Origin: Actinomycetales bacterium SN12
GTDB lineage: Bacteria > Actinomycetota > Actinomycetes > Actinomycetales > Microbacteriaceae
DNA: 64,000 nucleotides
Assembly (NCBI GenBank): GCA_002837415.1
Contig: PJCV01000006.1
Span: forward strand, 62,001 to 126,000
Direction of reading: 5' to 3'
Each line of letters begins with the position of its first letter. Positions within the stretch are counted from its first letter, which is position 1. Below, one piece after another: positions 8,325 to 16,742 of this stretch. The translations under genes and the position numbers were made by a program. The notes beneath the pieces were generated by a model that saw only the letters and a list, made by a program, of their open reading frames with translations, searched no databases and was not told the origin of the DNA.

Positions 8325-10369
8325 TCGAGCCCCTCCACTTCTCCGCCTGTGCCTGAGAGCTCGATGAACCGCTGGGTGAGCGTCTGCCCCGCACGGACCT
8401 CGTCGATCGTTCCCTCGGCGAGCACCTCTCCGCCCACGATCACGGCGACGCGCGAGCACACCCGCTCGACCAGATCCATGCCGTGGCTGGAGAGGATGAC
8501 CGTTCCGCCGTGGGCGACGTACGAGCGCAGGATGTCGAGGATCACACCTGACGAGACCGGATCGACGGCCTCGAACGGCTCGTCGAGCACGAGAACGCGC
8601 GGCGAGTGGATCAGGGCGCCGGCGAGCATCACCTTCTTGGTCATACCCGCCGAGTAGTCCGAGACCACCCGGCTCAGCGCCTCGCTGAGGTCGAACGCGC
8701 GCGCGAGGTCAGCGGTGCGCTTCTCGATGACGGCGCGATCGAGTCCGCGCAGCTGACCGTAGTAGTACAGCAGCTGGCGTCCGGTGAGCCGGTCGAAGGT
8801 GCGCAGCCGGTCGGGCAGCACGCCCATGACGCGTTTCGCCTCGAGCGGCTTCTCGCGCTGATCGATTCCGCTGATGTGCACGGTGCCCGCGTCGGGGCGC
8901 AGCAGGCCGGCGATGATCGACAGGGTGGTGGTCTTGCCTGCGCCGTTCGGGCCGACGAGTCCATAGAACGATCCCGCAGGGACGGTCAGGTCGACATCGT
9001 CGACGGCGTTCGTGTCGCCGAATCGCTTCACCAGACCGCGGATGCGGATGGCGTCGCGCGCCGCGGCGGGCTCATCCGCATCGCGGTCGTCGGCCGAGAC
9101 GTCGCCGTCCGGATCAGCCGGCTCGGGCATCTCGACGGCGGGGGAAGCGGCGATCTCATCCGCTGTGCGCGGTGGCTCGATCACTGCGCCGGCTGCTGCC
9201 GGGGTGCCGGATGCCGGCTCGCCGGATGCCGAGTCGCCGGACGCCGGGTCGTCGGATGCCGGCTCGTCGGATGCCGGAGTATCCGGTCCGACGACGACAG
9301 CGGATCCTGCGGCACCGCCGCGCGGCGGTCGTGCCTCCGCCAGATCGGCGCTGTTCGACGCAGCGACCATCCGGCGCACCGGCTCGGAGTCGAGTGCGAT
9401 GACCGCATCGGTGGTGACCTCGGGCATCACCCGAGCCAGGTCTGCGACCGCGTCATCCTCAGCAGTGGATGCCGTCTTCACCGCGGCCTTCGCGGTCGAG
9501 GCCTTCGAGGCGGACGGCGTCTTCGTGGACGGCGTCTTGGTGGACGACGTCTTCGCGCCCGCCGTCTTCGCGGACGAAGGCTTCGCCGCTGCCGCCTTTC
9601 CAGTCGTCGTCTTTGCAGCCGCCGTCTTCGCGCCCGCTGTCTTCGAGGCCGTGGTCTTCGCGCCCGCCGACTTCTCAGCCGTGGCCTTCGTGCCCGCCGA
9701 CTTCGCAGCCGTGGTCTTCGCGCCCGTGGTCTTCGCGCCCGCCGACTTCTCAGCCGTGGTCTTCGCGCCCGCCGCCTTCGCAGCCGTCGTCTTCGTCGCG
9801 GACGTCCTCTTCGCCGCTGTGGACGTCGTCGACGATGCCCTGGCGCCAGATGTCTTCGGGGATGCCCCCTTCGTCACGGACGTCTTCGTCGCGGCAGCGT
9901 CGGCAGCCGGCTTCAGAATCCTTGCCTGCTCCTCGATCGTCGAGTCAGCGGCCGAGTCCTTCTCCGCGTCTGCGGCCGCGTCCTTCGAGGCGGCTGCTGC
10001 CGCCTGGGCCTTCTTCGCCGTCTCGGCGCGCTTCGCCGCCGTGGTCTTCGCCGCCGTCGTCCGCGCGGCGGTAGTGCGGCTCGTCGTCTTCGTCGCGGCG
10101 CCCTCGGCAGACGCCTTCTTCACTGCGGCTGTGCGACCGGCATCCGCCTGCGCCGCCTTCTTCGCTGCGGCCGACTTCGACGCGGCCGATGTGCTCGCGG
10201 CCTTCTTCACCGCCGCGGTCTTCGCAGCGCCACCCGATGCCGCGCCGCTGACGGTCTTGCTCGGGGTCCGCATGGGCTTCTTCTGCTCGGCCGATGGCTC
10301 GGAGACAGCCTCGCCGGACCTCGTCGTGTCATCGATTCGAGCGTCCTCGGGATCAAGCGGAGCAGTCAC
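8300..10369 (-). CDS. ABC transporter ATPase with long Ala/Lys/Thr-rich N-terminal tail
   Basis: Residues about 440-689 form a complete ABC ATPase: Walker A GPNGAGKTTT, signature YSAGMTKKV (not the usual LSGGQ), Walker B VLVLDEPFEAVDP and the switch His in SSHGMD. The first 440 residues are unusual. About 30-305 are low-complexity, strongly basic repeats such as AKTTAEKSAG, like the tail of histone H1 or mycobacterial HupB, followed by an acidic/proline stretch (PASDEPASDDPASGD). The start is taken as GTG at 10369, with a leaderless TACCGT box; in-frame codons further upstream exist but lack signals. It is coupled to the permease. Frame and codon use are continuous across tail and ATPase, so this looks like one gene rather than a frameshift. 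Confidence 0.85.
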   Translation of the reverse strand: MTAPLDPEDARIDDTTRSGEAVSEPSAEQKKPMRTPSKTVSGAASGGAAKTAAVKKAASTSAASKSAAAKKAAQADAGRTAAVKKASAEGAATKTTSRTTAARTTAAKTTAAKRAETAKKAQAAAAASKDAAADAEKDSAADSTIEEQARILKPAADAAATKTSVTKGASPKTSGARASSTTSTAAKRTSATKTTAAKAAGAKTTAEKSAGAKTTGAKTTAAKSAGTKATAEKSAGAKTTASKTAGAKTAAAKTTTGKAAAAKPSSAKTAGAKTSSTKTPSTKTPSASKASTAKAAVKTASTAEDDAVADLARVMPEVTTDAVIALDSEPVRRMVAASNSADLAEARPPRGGAAGSAVVVGPDTPASDEPASDDPASGDSASGEPASGTPAAAGAVIEPPRTADEIAASPAVEMPEPADPDGDVSADDRDADEPAAARDAIRIRGLVKRFGDTNAVDDVDLTVPAGSFYGLVGPNGAGKTTTLSIIAGLLRPDAGTVHISGIDQREKPLEAKRVMGVLPDRLRTFDRLTGRQLLYYYGQLRGLDRAVIEKRTADLARAFDLSEALSRVVSDYSAGMTKKVMLAGALIHSPRVLVLDEPFEAVDPVSSGVILDILRSYVAHGGTVILSSHGMDLVERVCSRVAVIVGGEVLAEGTIDEVRAGQTLTQRFIELSGTGGEVEGLEWLHRFSD
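9663..9797. repeat. 30-bp tandem repeats inside the ATPase tail
   Basis: Units at 9663-9692, 9693-9722, a half unit at 9723-9737, then 9738-9767 and 9768-9797, each beginning CCCGCCG and containing CAGCCGTGGTCTTCG with few changes. They encode the basic AKTTA/KSAG repeats. More degenerate units extend on both sides (about 9480-9850). Such arrays usually vary in copy number between strains. Confidence 0.85.
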
Positions 10370-10375
10370 TCGTCT

Positions 10376-10381
10376 ACGGTA
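10376..10381 (-). promoter_or_regulatory. -10 box of the tailed ATPase gene
   Basis: TACCGT on the minus strand, six bases before GTG 10369. It decides the chosen start. Confidence 0.55.
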
Positions 10382-10528
10382 CCAATCGCCGCTGACAGCC
10401 TCCCGCGCAGCGAAACCGCGCGACATCGAGAACGCAACCCCCTTGTGCCTCTCTGGGAGGAAGGTGTGCAATCGGTCACGAAAGGACAACGGGACCGCCT
10501 CCCCCCGGTGTCTCTCAGCAGCGGTCGG

Positions 10529-10534
10529 TAGCAT
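10529..10534 (+). promoter_or_regulatory. Possible -10 box of the nucleotidyltransferase gene
   Basis: TAGCAT would start a leader of about 62 bases that contains a short hairpin (GTCGGT/ACCGAC, 10559-10572) and ends in TTAGGAG before GTG 10603. The rest of 10382-10602, between the two divergent genes, shows no further gene. Confidence 0.35.
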
Positions 10535-10602
10535 TGCGGAGGCACGAAGAGGTGTCCCGTCGGTGAACCGACAGCGAACACAGTTCTTTCTTAGGAGATT
10601 CC

Positions 10603-11295
10603 GTGACTCTTCAGACCGTCATCCTCGCAGCCGGCATGGGCTCGCGCCTGGGTCGCGCCCTGCCGAAGCCGCTCACCGAGCTGAGCGACGGCCGCACGAT
10701 CATGGGCCAGCAGCACGACAACATCCGCGCGGCCTTCGGCAAGAGCGCGCGCATCACCACCGTCGTCGGCTATCGCGCCGAGACGATCATCGAGGCCTTC
10801 CCCGCCGCGAACTACGTGCACAACGAGCGCTACGACGTGACCAACACGTCGAAGAGCCTGCTACGCGCGCTGAACGCCACCGGCAAGGGCGGCGTGCTCT
10901 GGATGAACGGCGATGTCGTGTTCGACCCGCGCATCCTCGGCCGTGCCATCGAGTTCATCGAGCGCGACCAGTCGTTCGTCACCGTGAACACCTCCAAGGT
11001 GAGCGACGAGGAAGTCAAGTACACCGTCACCGCCGAGGGCTACATCGACGAGCTGTCGAAGACCGTCAAGGGCGGTCTCGGCGAGGCGGTCGGCATCAAC
11101 TACATCTCGTCGCGTGACAAGAAGGCGTTCATGCGCCAGCTGCAGCGCGTCGAGGATCAGGACTACTTCGAGCGCGGCCTCGAGCTCGCCATCGCCGAGG
11201 ATGGCCTGCTGCTCGAGCCGATGGACGTCTCCGATCTGTACGCGGTCGAGGTCGACTTCGCGGAGGACCTGGAGCGCGCGAACCTCTTCGTGTGA
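10603..11295 (+). CDS. Nucleotidyltransferase, LicC / sugar-phosphate type
   Basis: A 230-residue enzyme of the nucleotidyltransferase A fold. The NTP-binding motif LAAGMGSRLGRALPKPL is at residues 8-24 and the metal-binding Asp is in WMNGDVVFD (about 104-112). Closest by appearance are phosphocholine cytidylyltransferases and single-domain sugar-phosphate transferases; the natural substrate cannot be read from sequence. Start GTG 10603 follows TTAGGAG. A strong terminator lies directly after the gene, so it is probably transcribed alone. A role in envelope polysaccharide modification is the usual guess. Confidence 0.8.
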   Translation: MTLQTVILAAGMGSRLGRALPKPLTELSDGRTIMGQQHDNIRAAFGKSARITTVVGYRAETIIEAFPAANYVHNERYDVTNTSKSLLRALNATGKGGVLWMNGDVVFDPRILGRAIEFIERDQSFVTVNTSKVSDEEVKYTVTAEGYIDELSKTVKGGLGEAVGINYISSRDKKAFMRQLQRVEDQDYFERGLELAIAEDGLLLEPMDVSDLYAVEVDFAEDLERANLFV

Positions 11296-11310
11296 CCGGA
11301 TCCGACCAGA

Positions 11311-11354
11311 GCCGAAAGCCCCGCCCTGTCAAGGGGTCGGGGCTTTCGGCTTTC
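11311..11354 (+). terminator. Rho-independent terminator after the nucleotidyltransferase
   Basis: A 12-bp perfect stem, GCCGAAAGCCCC with GGGGCTTTCGGC, with an inner loop containing a further short C/G pairing, followed by TTTCT. Confidence 0.85.
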
Positions 11355-11370
11355 TCGCGGGCGCGGTGCA

Positions 11371-11376
11371 TAGGAT
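11371..11376 (+). promoter_or_regulatory. -10 box of the 11383 gene
   Basis: TAGGAT, six-base spacer, then ATG 11383; no ribosome site. Confidence 0.65.
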
Positions 11377-11382
11377 CGCCGC

Positions 11383-12249
11383 ATGCGTGAGAAGGTCCAC
11401 AAGATCCACTCGCTCCCCGAGGACTCCCCCTGGGACGGTCCCGTGCCGCCGGTCGGCTCGACGGAGCATCCGCTCAGTGTGCGCAGCCTCGATCGGGTGA
11501 TGGGCGTGCAGCACCCGCTGGTCGTGGCGCACATCCGCAGCATCCGTCGCCGTCATCCCGACGCGACACCCGAGCAGATCGTGCGAGCACTCGAGGCCCG
11601 GTACCTCGCCGCCGTCACCGCCGGCGGTGCCGCGGTGGGCGCCACCGCCGTCGTGCCCGGCATCGGCACGGGCATCACTCTCGCGCTGTCGGGCGTCGAG
11701 ACCATCGGCTTCATGGAGTCGACGGCGCTGTTCGCGCAGTCGGTCGCCGAGGTGCACGGCATCGCGGTCGACAATCCCGAACGTGCGCGCGCGCTGGTCA
11801 TGACGCTCATGCTCGGCAAGGAGGGCGTGGATCTGGTCTCGCAGCTCGCTCGGCAGGCAGCGGGAAGCGGCGGGACGCGCTCGTCGTACTGGGGCGAGAT
11901 GGTGACGAAGTCGCTGCCGCGCGCAGCCATCGGCCCCATCGTCGATCGGCTGAAGTCAGCGTTCATCCGCCAGTTCGCCAAGCGCGGCGGAGCCTCCATC
12001 CTCGGCAAGGCGCTGCCGTTCGGTGTCGGCGCGGTCGTGGGCGGCGCGGGGAACCACCTGCTCGGCCGGAGGGTGCTGACGACCGCGCGTCGCGCCTTCG
12101 GCACCGCTCCCGCGACCCTCCCCGCGGAGCTCGAGCCGTCAGCGGGAAGCGAGAAGATCGAGACCCGGATGCTGAACGGCGCCCGGTTCCTCGGAGCGAA
12201 GCTCCGTCGCTCGCCGCGAGAGGTCGAGTCACCCTCCACAGAGGAGTAG
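11383..12249 (+). CDS. Conserved hypothetical membrane-associated protein
   Basis: 288 residues, not recognised with certainty. An N-terminal soluble part contains RSIRRRHPDATPEQIVRAL, followed at about 80-125 by a glycine- and alanine-rich hydrophobic hairpin (GGAAVGATAVVPGIGTG). A second Gly-rich hydrophobic stretch is near 210-225 (FGVGAVVGGAGNHLLGRR). This pattern, a helical protein with glycine-zipper membrane segments, resembles EcsC-like proteins of actinobacteria, but no defining motif is present. The leaderless start is clear. It sits right behind the previous gene's terminator, with no operon partner. Confidence 0.7.
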   Translation: MREKVHKIHSLPEDSPWDGPVPPVGSTEHPLSVRSLDRVMGVQHPLVVAHIRSIRRRHPDATPEQIVRALEARYLAAVTAGGAAVGATAVVPGIGTGITLALSGVETIGFMESTALFAQSVAEVHGIAVDNPERARALVMTLMLGKEGVDLVSQLARQAAGSGGTRSSYWGEMVTKSLPRAAIGPIVDRLKSAFIRQFAKRGGASILGKALPFGVGAVVGGAGNHLLGRRVLTTARRAFGTAPATLPAELEPSAGSEKIETRMLNGARFLGAKLRRSPREVESPSTEE

Positions 12250-12317
12250 TGCGCGGGAGTTCCGCACAGCTCGGGCGCCGTCGTCACGATGCGGAGTGCG
12301 GGGTCCGACCTCCTTCC

Positions 12318-12323
12318 TACCGT
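12318..12323 (+). promoter_or_regulatory. -10 box of the 12330 gene
   Basis: TACCGT, six bases before ATG 12330; it chooses this start over in-frame codons upstream. Confidence 0.6.
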
Positions 12324-12329
12324 GACGGG

Positions 12330-12635
12330 ATGCTGCATCCCCTCGATCCGGAACAACCCGCTCCCCCGGTCGCGTACTGCGTGCCGTGGGTCATCAGCCG
12401 ACGCGACCGCACGCACCCCGTGGTGCTCAACGCGGGTCGCGAGGCGGTCGACTTCGTGCGCGTCTTCCGCGACGACGTCGACCACCACCAGGTGGTCGAC
12501 CTGTGGGGGCAGGTGCTGCCCGGCGAGACCGTCGAGCTGTGCCTGTGCGCGTCGGATCCCGACGAGGCAGTGGTCTCGATCGCCTGGTTCCGACAGCTGG
12601 ACGGGCTGGAGTACGTGTGGCGATTCGTCGTGTGA
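12330..12635 (+). CDS. Small hypothetical protein
   Basis: 101 residues, no recognised domain. It starts MLHPLDPEQPAPPVAYCVPW and contains an acidic, beta-rich centre (VRVFRDDVDHHQVVDLWGQVLPG) suggesting a small immunoglobulin-like or beta-sandwich fold (inference). No signal peptide or membrane helix. The reading frame extends upstream to 12249, but the leaderless promoter supports ATG 12330. Codon use is like the neighbours. It is convergent with the XRE regulator and has no obvious partner. Confidence 0.6.
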   Translation: MLHPLDPEQPAPPVAYCVPWVISRRDRTHPVVLNAGREAVDFVRVFRDDVDHHQVVDLWGQVLPGETVELCLCASDPDEAVVSIAWFRQLDGLEYVWRFVV

Positions 12636-12712
12636 CGGCGGATGCCTGGTGGCTGGGCGGTCCGCGGCGAAGCGCCACAGTGGCAGAACGGTCAGACGCG
12701 GGTGTGACCGGA

Positions 12713-13021
12713 TCAGTTCTCGTCTTCGCGGCGGCGCAGCTCGCGGCGGAAGTCCGACTCGGAGTAGGGCTTGATCTCCTCGGGCAGGTCGGCTGCGGTG
12801 AGCCCTGCGAGAAAGCTCGACGCGTCCACCTCGAGCGCCGTGGCGAGCTGGATCAGCACGAACAGCGTGGGGTTGCCGGCTCCGCTCTCGATCCGCGCGA
12901 GGTGCGAAACATCCATGTCGGCGCGCTCCGCGAGCTTCGCCCGGCTGATCGTGCGCTTCGCTCGCAACTCCCGCACGCGCATCCCGACCATCTCGGATGC
13001 TCGTGATCGGGCGGCTCTCAT
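12713..13021 (-). CDS. XRE-family transcriptional regulator
   Basis: 102-residue DNA-binding protein. The HTH_3 domain covers about 14-70: RVRELRAKRTISRAKLAERA gives the first helices and MDVSHLARIESGAGNPT the recognition helix and the following turn. The C-terminal 30 residues are charged and not assigned. Start ATG 13021 is chosen as the first in a good context; an upstream reading adds a Cys-rich stretch that looks non-coding. It is divergent from the sugar MFS porter, with a palindrome between them, so control of itself and the porter is plausible. Confidence 0.8.
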   Translation of the reverse strand: MRAARSRASEMVGMRVRELRAKRTISRAKLAERADMDVSHLARIESGAGNPTLFVLIQLATALEVDASSFLAGLTAADLPEEIKPYSESDFRRELRRREDEN

Positions 13022-13058
13022 CCGTCCAGCATCCCGGCGTGAGGCATGTCGACCACAC

Positions 13059-13068
13059 GCATATATGC
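13059..13068. promoter_or_regulatory. Palindrome between the XRE regulator and the sugar porter
   Basis: GCATATATGC is a perfect 10-bp palindrome, AT-rich against its surroundings, about midway in the 153-base divergent region. TGCATGCGCA follows at 13077-13086. It is a candidate operator for the XRE protein. Confidence 0.4.
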
Positions 13069-13174
13069 ACCAGCCTGCATGCGCACTTCGCTGTCCCGCA
13101 CGAGCACAGGTTGACACCGAGACGACCGTCCACCATTCTCGCCAGAGTCAGACTTCTCCCCCAGGAAGGTCCTC

Positions 13175-14560
13175 ATGCACGCATCGACCGAGACACCGCG
13201 CATCTCTCGACTCGCCCTGCTGGTGGGCATCGCCGCCGCCACCGTCGGCATCATCTACGGCTACGACTCCTCGAACATCGGCGGCGCGCTGCTCTACCTG
13301 CGCGAGGACTTCGACCTCGACGCGACAGCCGAGGGCTGGGTCACGAGCACCGTCGTCTTCGGCGAGATCGCCGGAGCGCTGTTCGGCGGCGCGCTCGCCA
13401 ACCGCATCGGCCGCAAGCCCACCATGGTGCTGGTCGCCGCGACGTTCACCCTGTTCTCGCTGCTCAGCGGCATCGCTCCGACCCTCCTGGTACTCGTGAT
13501 CGCACGCTTCCTGCTCGGTGTCACGATCGGCGTCTCGGTGGTGGTCGTGCCGGTGTTCGTCGCCGAGTCCGCCCCCACGAAGCAGCGCGGCGCCTTCCTC
13601 GTGCTCTACCAGGTCGCGACGGTCGTCGGCATCATCCTCGGCTACCTGATCGCCATGGCTCTCGCCCCGGCGCAGAGCTGGCGATGGATGCTGGGGGTCG
13701 CAGCGATCCCGGGACTGATCATCACGATCCTGCTGCTGCGACTGCCCGACACCGCACGCTGGTACGTGATGAAGGGGCGCCTCGCTGACGCCCGTCGGAC
13801 CATCGCCCGCATCGAGGGGCCCGCCGTCGACGTCGATGAGGAGGTCGAGGCGATCACCGCCGGGTTCACCAATGCGCGAGCATCCGGCTGGCGGGACCTG
13901 CTGCGCGGACCGTACCTGCGCGCCACGATCTTCGTCGTCGGCCTCGGATTCTTCGTGCAGATCACCGGGATCAACGCGATCGTGTACTACAGCCCGGCGA
14001 TCTTCGAGTCGATGGGCTACACCGACGACGTCACCAAGCTCGGACTGTCCGCTCTCGTTCAAGTCGCGGGGCTCGTCTCCGTGTTCATCGCGCTCGCGGT
14101 GATCGACCGGATGGGCCGCCGCCCCGTGCTGCTGATCGGCATCGCCGTGATGATCGTCGCCAACGCCCTGCTCATCGGCGTCTTCGCCGTCGGCGGCGGC
14201 TCGTTCGACGGCGCGCTCACCGTGCTCGGGTTCATCGGCCTCGTGCTCTTCACGGCGGGGTTCACGTTCGGGTTCGGGTCGCTGGTGTGGGTGTACGCCG
14301 GGGAGTCGATGCCCTCGCACCTCCGCTCGCTCGGCGCGAGCGTGATGCTCACGGCGAACCTCACCGCGAACGCCATCATCGGGGTCGCCTTCCGGCCCGT
14401 CCTCGAGCAGAGCGGCACCGTCGCGTTCGTGATCCTCGGCGCGATGGCCGTCGCCGCGTTCTTCTTCGTGCTGCGACTCGCTCCCGAGACGAAGGGGCGC
14501 CCGCTCGACGACATCAGCCAGTTCTGGCAGAACGGCGGCAGCTGGAGCCCCAAGGACTGA
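13175..14560 (+). CDS. Sugar porter of the major facilitator superfamily
   Basis: 461 residues with twelve membrane segments, importing a monosaccharide by proton symport (family role). Sugar-porter marks are all present: [11 protein letters not shown] in helix 1, NRIGRKP after helix 2, a middle loop of about 60 residues, [16 protein letters not shown] in helix 7, DRMGRRP after helix 8, and [10 protein letters not shown] at the end. AGGAAGG precedes ATG 13175. The hexose or pentose carried cannot be told; XylE- and GlcP-like proteins share all of these motifs. Confidence 0.9.
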   Translation: MHASTETPRISRLALLVGIAAATVGIIYGYDSSNIGGALLYLREDFDLDATAEGWVTSTVVFGEIAGALFGGALANRIGRKPTMVLVAATFTLFSLLSGIAPTLLVLVIARFLLGVTIGVSVVVVPVFVAESAPTKQRGAFLVLYQVATVVGIILGYLIAMALAPAQSWRWMLGVAAIPGLIITILLLRLPDTARWYVMKGRLADARRTIARIEGPAVDVDEEVEAITAGFTNARASGWRDLLRGPYLRATIFVVGLGFFVQITGINAIVYYSPAIFESMGYTDDVTKLGLSALVQVAGLVSVFIALAVIDRMGRRPVLLIGIAVMIVANALLIGVFAVGGGSFDGALTVLGFIGLVLFTAGFTFGFGSLVWVYAGESMPSHLRSLGASVMLTANLTANAIIGVAFRPVLEQSGTVAFVILGAMAVAAFFFVLRLAPETKGRPLDDISQFWQNGGSWSPKD

Positions 14561-14642
14561 CAGCGAGACCGCGCGCGCCGATCCCCAAAGGATCTCCGGT
14601 TCCGTTGTGGCGAGCATCCAACAGCGGAACCGGCCCCGGCGC

Positions 14643-14648
14643 TAGTGT
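14643..14648 (+). promoter_or_regulatory. -10 box of accD
   Basis: TAGTGT with a 7-base spacer to GTG 14656; fixes the start of the carboxylase gene. Confidence 0.6.
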
Positions 14649-14655
14649 GGAATCC

Positions 14656-16269
14656 GTGACGGACACGCCAGACCTCTCGACCACCGCCGCCAAGATCGCG
14701 GATCTCCGCGCGCGCTTCACCGACGCGGTTCTCGAGCCCGAGAAGATCGCCCAGCAGAAGCAGCACGCGAAGGGCAAGATGACCGCCCGCGAGCGCATCG
14801 AGCTCCTGGTGGACACCGGCAGCTTCGTCGAGTTCGACGAGTACGTGCGTCACCGCTCGACGTCGTTCGGCATGGATCGCAATCGTCCATACGGCGACTC
14901 GGTCGTCACCGGCGTCGCCACCATTCACGGCCGCACCATCGCCGTCTACTCGCAGGACTTCACCACCTTCGGCGGCTCGCTGGGCGAGGTCGCCGGCGAC
15001 AAGATCATCAAGATCATGGAGTTCGCGCTGAAGGGCGGGATGCCGATCATCGGCATCCTCGACTCGGGCGGAGCCCGCATCCAGGAGGGCGTGCTCGCGC
15101 TCAGCAAGTACGGCGAGATCTTCCGCCACAACACGCGCTCGTCGGGCGTCATCCCGCAGATCTCGATCATCATGGGCCCGGCCGCCGGCGGCGCCGTGTA
15201 CGGCCCCGCGCTCACCGATTTCGTCATCATGGTCGACAAGACCAGCCAGATGTTCGTCACCGGCCCCGACGTCATCAAGACCGTCACGGGTGAGGACGTG
15301 GGCATGGAGGAACTCGGCGGCGCGCTCACGCACAACACCCGGTCCGGTGTCGCGCACTACCTGGCAGAGGACGAGGACGACGCTCTCGACTACGCGCGCA
15401 CCCTGCTCAGCTACCTGCCCGACAACAACATGGCCGAGATCCCCGCCTACGACTCGCCCTTCGAGTGGGAGACGACGGATGCCGATCAGGTGCTGAACAA
15501 GATCATCCCCGACTCCCCCAACCAGCCCTACGACATCCACACCGTCATCCAGCACGTGGTCGACCCTTCGACCGGCTCAGGGCAGGCGATGGGTGAGTTC
15601 CTAGAGGTGCAGCCGCTGTTCGCGCCGAACATCGTGATCGGCTTCGGACGTGTCGAGGGCCGCTCCGTGGGCATCATCGCCAACCAGCCGTCGCAGATGG
15701 CCGGCACGCTCAACATCGAGGCGGGCGAGAAGGCCAGCCGCTTCGTGCGCTTTTGCGACTCGTTCTCGATCCCCATCGTCACGCTCGTCGATGTGCCGGG
15801 CTACCTGCCGGGCACGGACCAGGAGTGGACGGGTGTCATCCGCCGCGGAGCCAAGCTCATCTACGCGTACGCCGAGGCGACCGTGCCCATGGTCACCGTG
15901 ATCCTCCGCAAGGCTTACGGCGGCGCGTACATCGTGATGGGTTCCAAGCAGCTCGGCGCCGACGTGAATCTCGCGTGGCCGACCGCGGAGATCGCGGTGA
16001 TGGGCGGTCAGGGCGCCGTGAACATCCTCTACCGCGGCGAGATCAAGAAGGCCGAGGAGGCCGGCGAGGACGTCGCCGCCGTCCGCACGCGCCTCGCCAA
16101 CGAGTACACCTACAGCGTCACCAGCCCCTTCCTCGCGGCGGAGCGCGGCGAGATCGACGGCATCATCGAGCCCGCCAGCACACGTGTCGCGATCGCGAAG
16201 TCGCTGCGTGCGCTGCGCGGCAAGCGCGCGGAGCTGCCGCCCAAGAAGCACGGGAACATCCCGCTGTGA
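14656..16269 (+). CDS. accD: Acyl-CoA carboxylase beta subunit (carboxyltransferase)
   Basis: Transfers CO2 from carboxybiotin to propionyl- or acetyl-CoA, making methylmalonyl- or malonyl-CoA for fatty acid and odd-chain metabolism. 537 residues of the AccD5/PccB family: GGARIQEGV and [12 protein letters not shown] in the N half, [15 protein letters not shown] and [14 protein letters not shown] in the C half, ending [10 protein letters not shown] as in mycobacterial AccD5. Residues about 304-312 ([10 protein letters not shown]) are an extra stretch just before EFLEVQ. The DNA there is a copy of the window's CCTTCGACAGGCTCAGG repeat. It overlaps the epsilon gene by GTGA. The alpha subunit is at 21640. 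Confidence 0.93.
   Translation: MTDTPDLSTTAAKIADLRARFTDAVLEPEKIAQQKQHAKGKMTARERIELLVDTGSFVEFDEYVRHRSTSFGMDRNRPYGDSVVTGVATIHGRTIAVYSQDFTTFGGSLGEVAGDKIIKIMEFALKGGMPIIGILDSGGARIQEGVLALSKYGEIFRHNTRSSGVIPQISIIMGPAAGGAVYGPALTDFVIMVDKTSQMFVTGPDVIKTVTGEDVGMEELGGALTHNTRSGVAHYLAEDEDDALDYARTLLSYLPDNNMAEIPAYDSPFEWETTDADQVLNKIIPDSPNQPYDIHTVIQHVVDPSTGSGQAMGEFLEVQPLFAPNIVIGFGRVEGRSVGIIANQPSQMAGTLNIEAGEKASRFVRFCDSFSIPIVTLVDVPGYLPGTDQEWTGVIRRGAKLIYAYAEATVPMVTVILRKAYGGAYIVMGSKQLGADVNLAWPTAEIAVMGGQGAVNILYRGEIKKAEEAGEDVAAVRTRLANEYTYSVTSPFLAAERGEIDGIIEPASTRVAIAKSLRALRGKRAELPPKKHGNIPL
15564..15586 (+). repeat. Repeat element inserted in frame in accD
   Basis: CCCTTCGACCGGCTCAGG and flanking bases match the interspersed repeat with one change in the core and encode PSTGSGQ. 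Confidence 0.75.
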
Positions 16270-16484
16270 CCGACTCCGATGAGACCCCGCGGATGGAGAT
16301 CGTCCGCGGCAACCCCACCGAGGAGGAGCTCGCGGCTCTCATCGCCGTCGTCGCCGAGGGGTACTCGCACGAGTCCGCCCAGGCCGTCGCCGATGTGCGG
16401 AGCGTCTCGGCGTGGCAGCGCACACAGCGCGGCATCCGCCGCCCGCTTCGCCGCGACATCCCCTGGGGCCGGTTCTCGGGCTGA
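16266..16484 (+). CDS. accE: Acyl-CoA carboxylase epsilon subunit
   Basis: Small regulatory or scaffold subunit of actinobacterial acyl-CoA carboxylases, bridging the alpha and beta subunits. 72 residues with the family motif [15 protein letters not shown] at about 15-29 and a C-terminal tail with conserved Trp residues ([16 protein letters not shown]). The GTG start overlaps the accD stop, so the subunits are co-translated. Its last six codons and stop lie in the first copy of a 17-bp tandem repeat, so the C-terminus may have been altered by slippage. Confidence 0.88.
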   Translation: MTDSDETPRMEIVRGNPTEEELAALIAVVAEGYSHESAQAVADVRSVSAWQRTQRGIRRPLRRDIPWGRFSG

Positions 16485-16518
16485 GCCGGTTCTCGGGCTG
16501 AGCCGGTTCTCAGGCTGA
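16468..16518 (+). repeat. Three 17-bp tandem repeats over the accE stop codon
   Basis: GCCGGTTCTCGGGCTGA occurs at 16468-16484 and 16485-16501 without change and at 16502-16518 with one change. Each copy carries an in-frame TGA, so the stop is preserved whatever the copy number. Confidence 0.9.
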
Positions 16519-16705
16519 GCGAAGCTCGCAGACCTGATATCTCGGTATGCGGGATAGCTTGTCCCCCGAAATACCTACAGACAGGCTTCTTGCGGGCCGA
16601 GACACTGATAGAGACGCTTCGCGTTAGGCGGCTGCTCTGTCCCCAGGGTAGACAGACGCAGCACCGCCCACCAGCGGACAGTTTTCGGGTAGCTGTTCCG
16701 CACCT
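16519..16705. other. Unassigned intergenic segment with strong folding potential
   Basis: No protein gene is supported. At 16627-16668 a long hairpin can form: GGCGG, CTGC and TCTGTC pair with GACAGA, GCAG and CCGCC around the loop CCCAGGGTA (15 pairs). GGTAT and ATACC flank a second fold upstream (about 16544-16575). Base composition is less GC-rich than the genes. A small RNA, a processed 3' untranslated region of accDE, or an insertion remnant are all possible. Confidence 0.4.
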
Positions 16706-16738
16706 GGCGAGGGGCCGGCAGACCTGCCGCCCCTCGCC
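16706..16738. terminator. Stem-loop terminator candidate after the two-component operon
   Basis: GGCGAGGGG pairs perfectly with CCCCTCGCC, with an inner GGCAG/CTGCC extension. It starts five bases beyond the last gene of the minus-strand operon (stop at 16743). No clean U-run follows on either strand, so termination may be weak or Rho-aided. Confidence 0.6.
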
Positions 16739-16742
16739 TCTC

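Noticed and set aside
9480..9850. Regular repeats that could look like a CRISPR array
   Set aside because: The units are contiguous, lack unique spacers and encode the low-complexity tail of the ATPase in frame.
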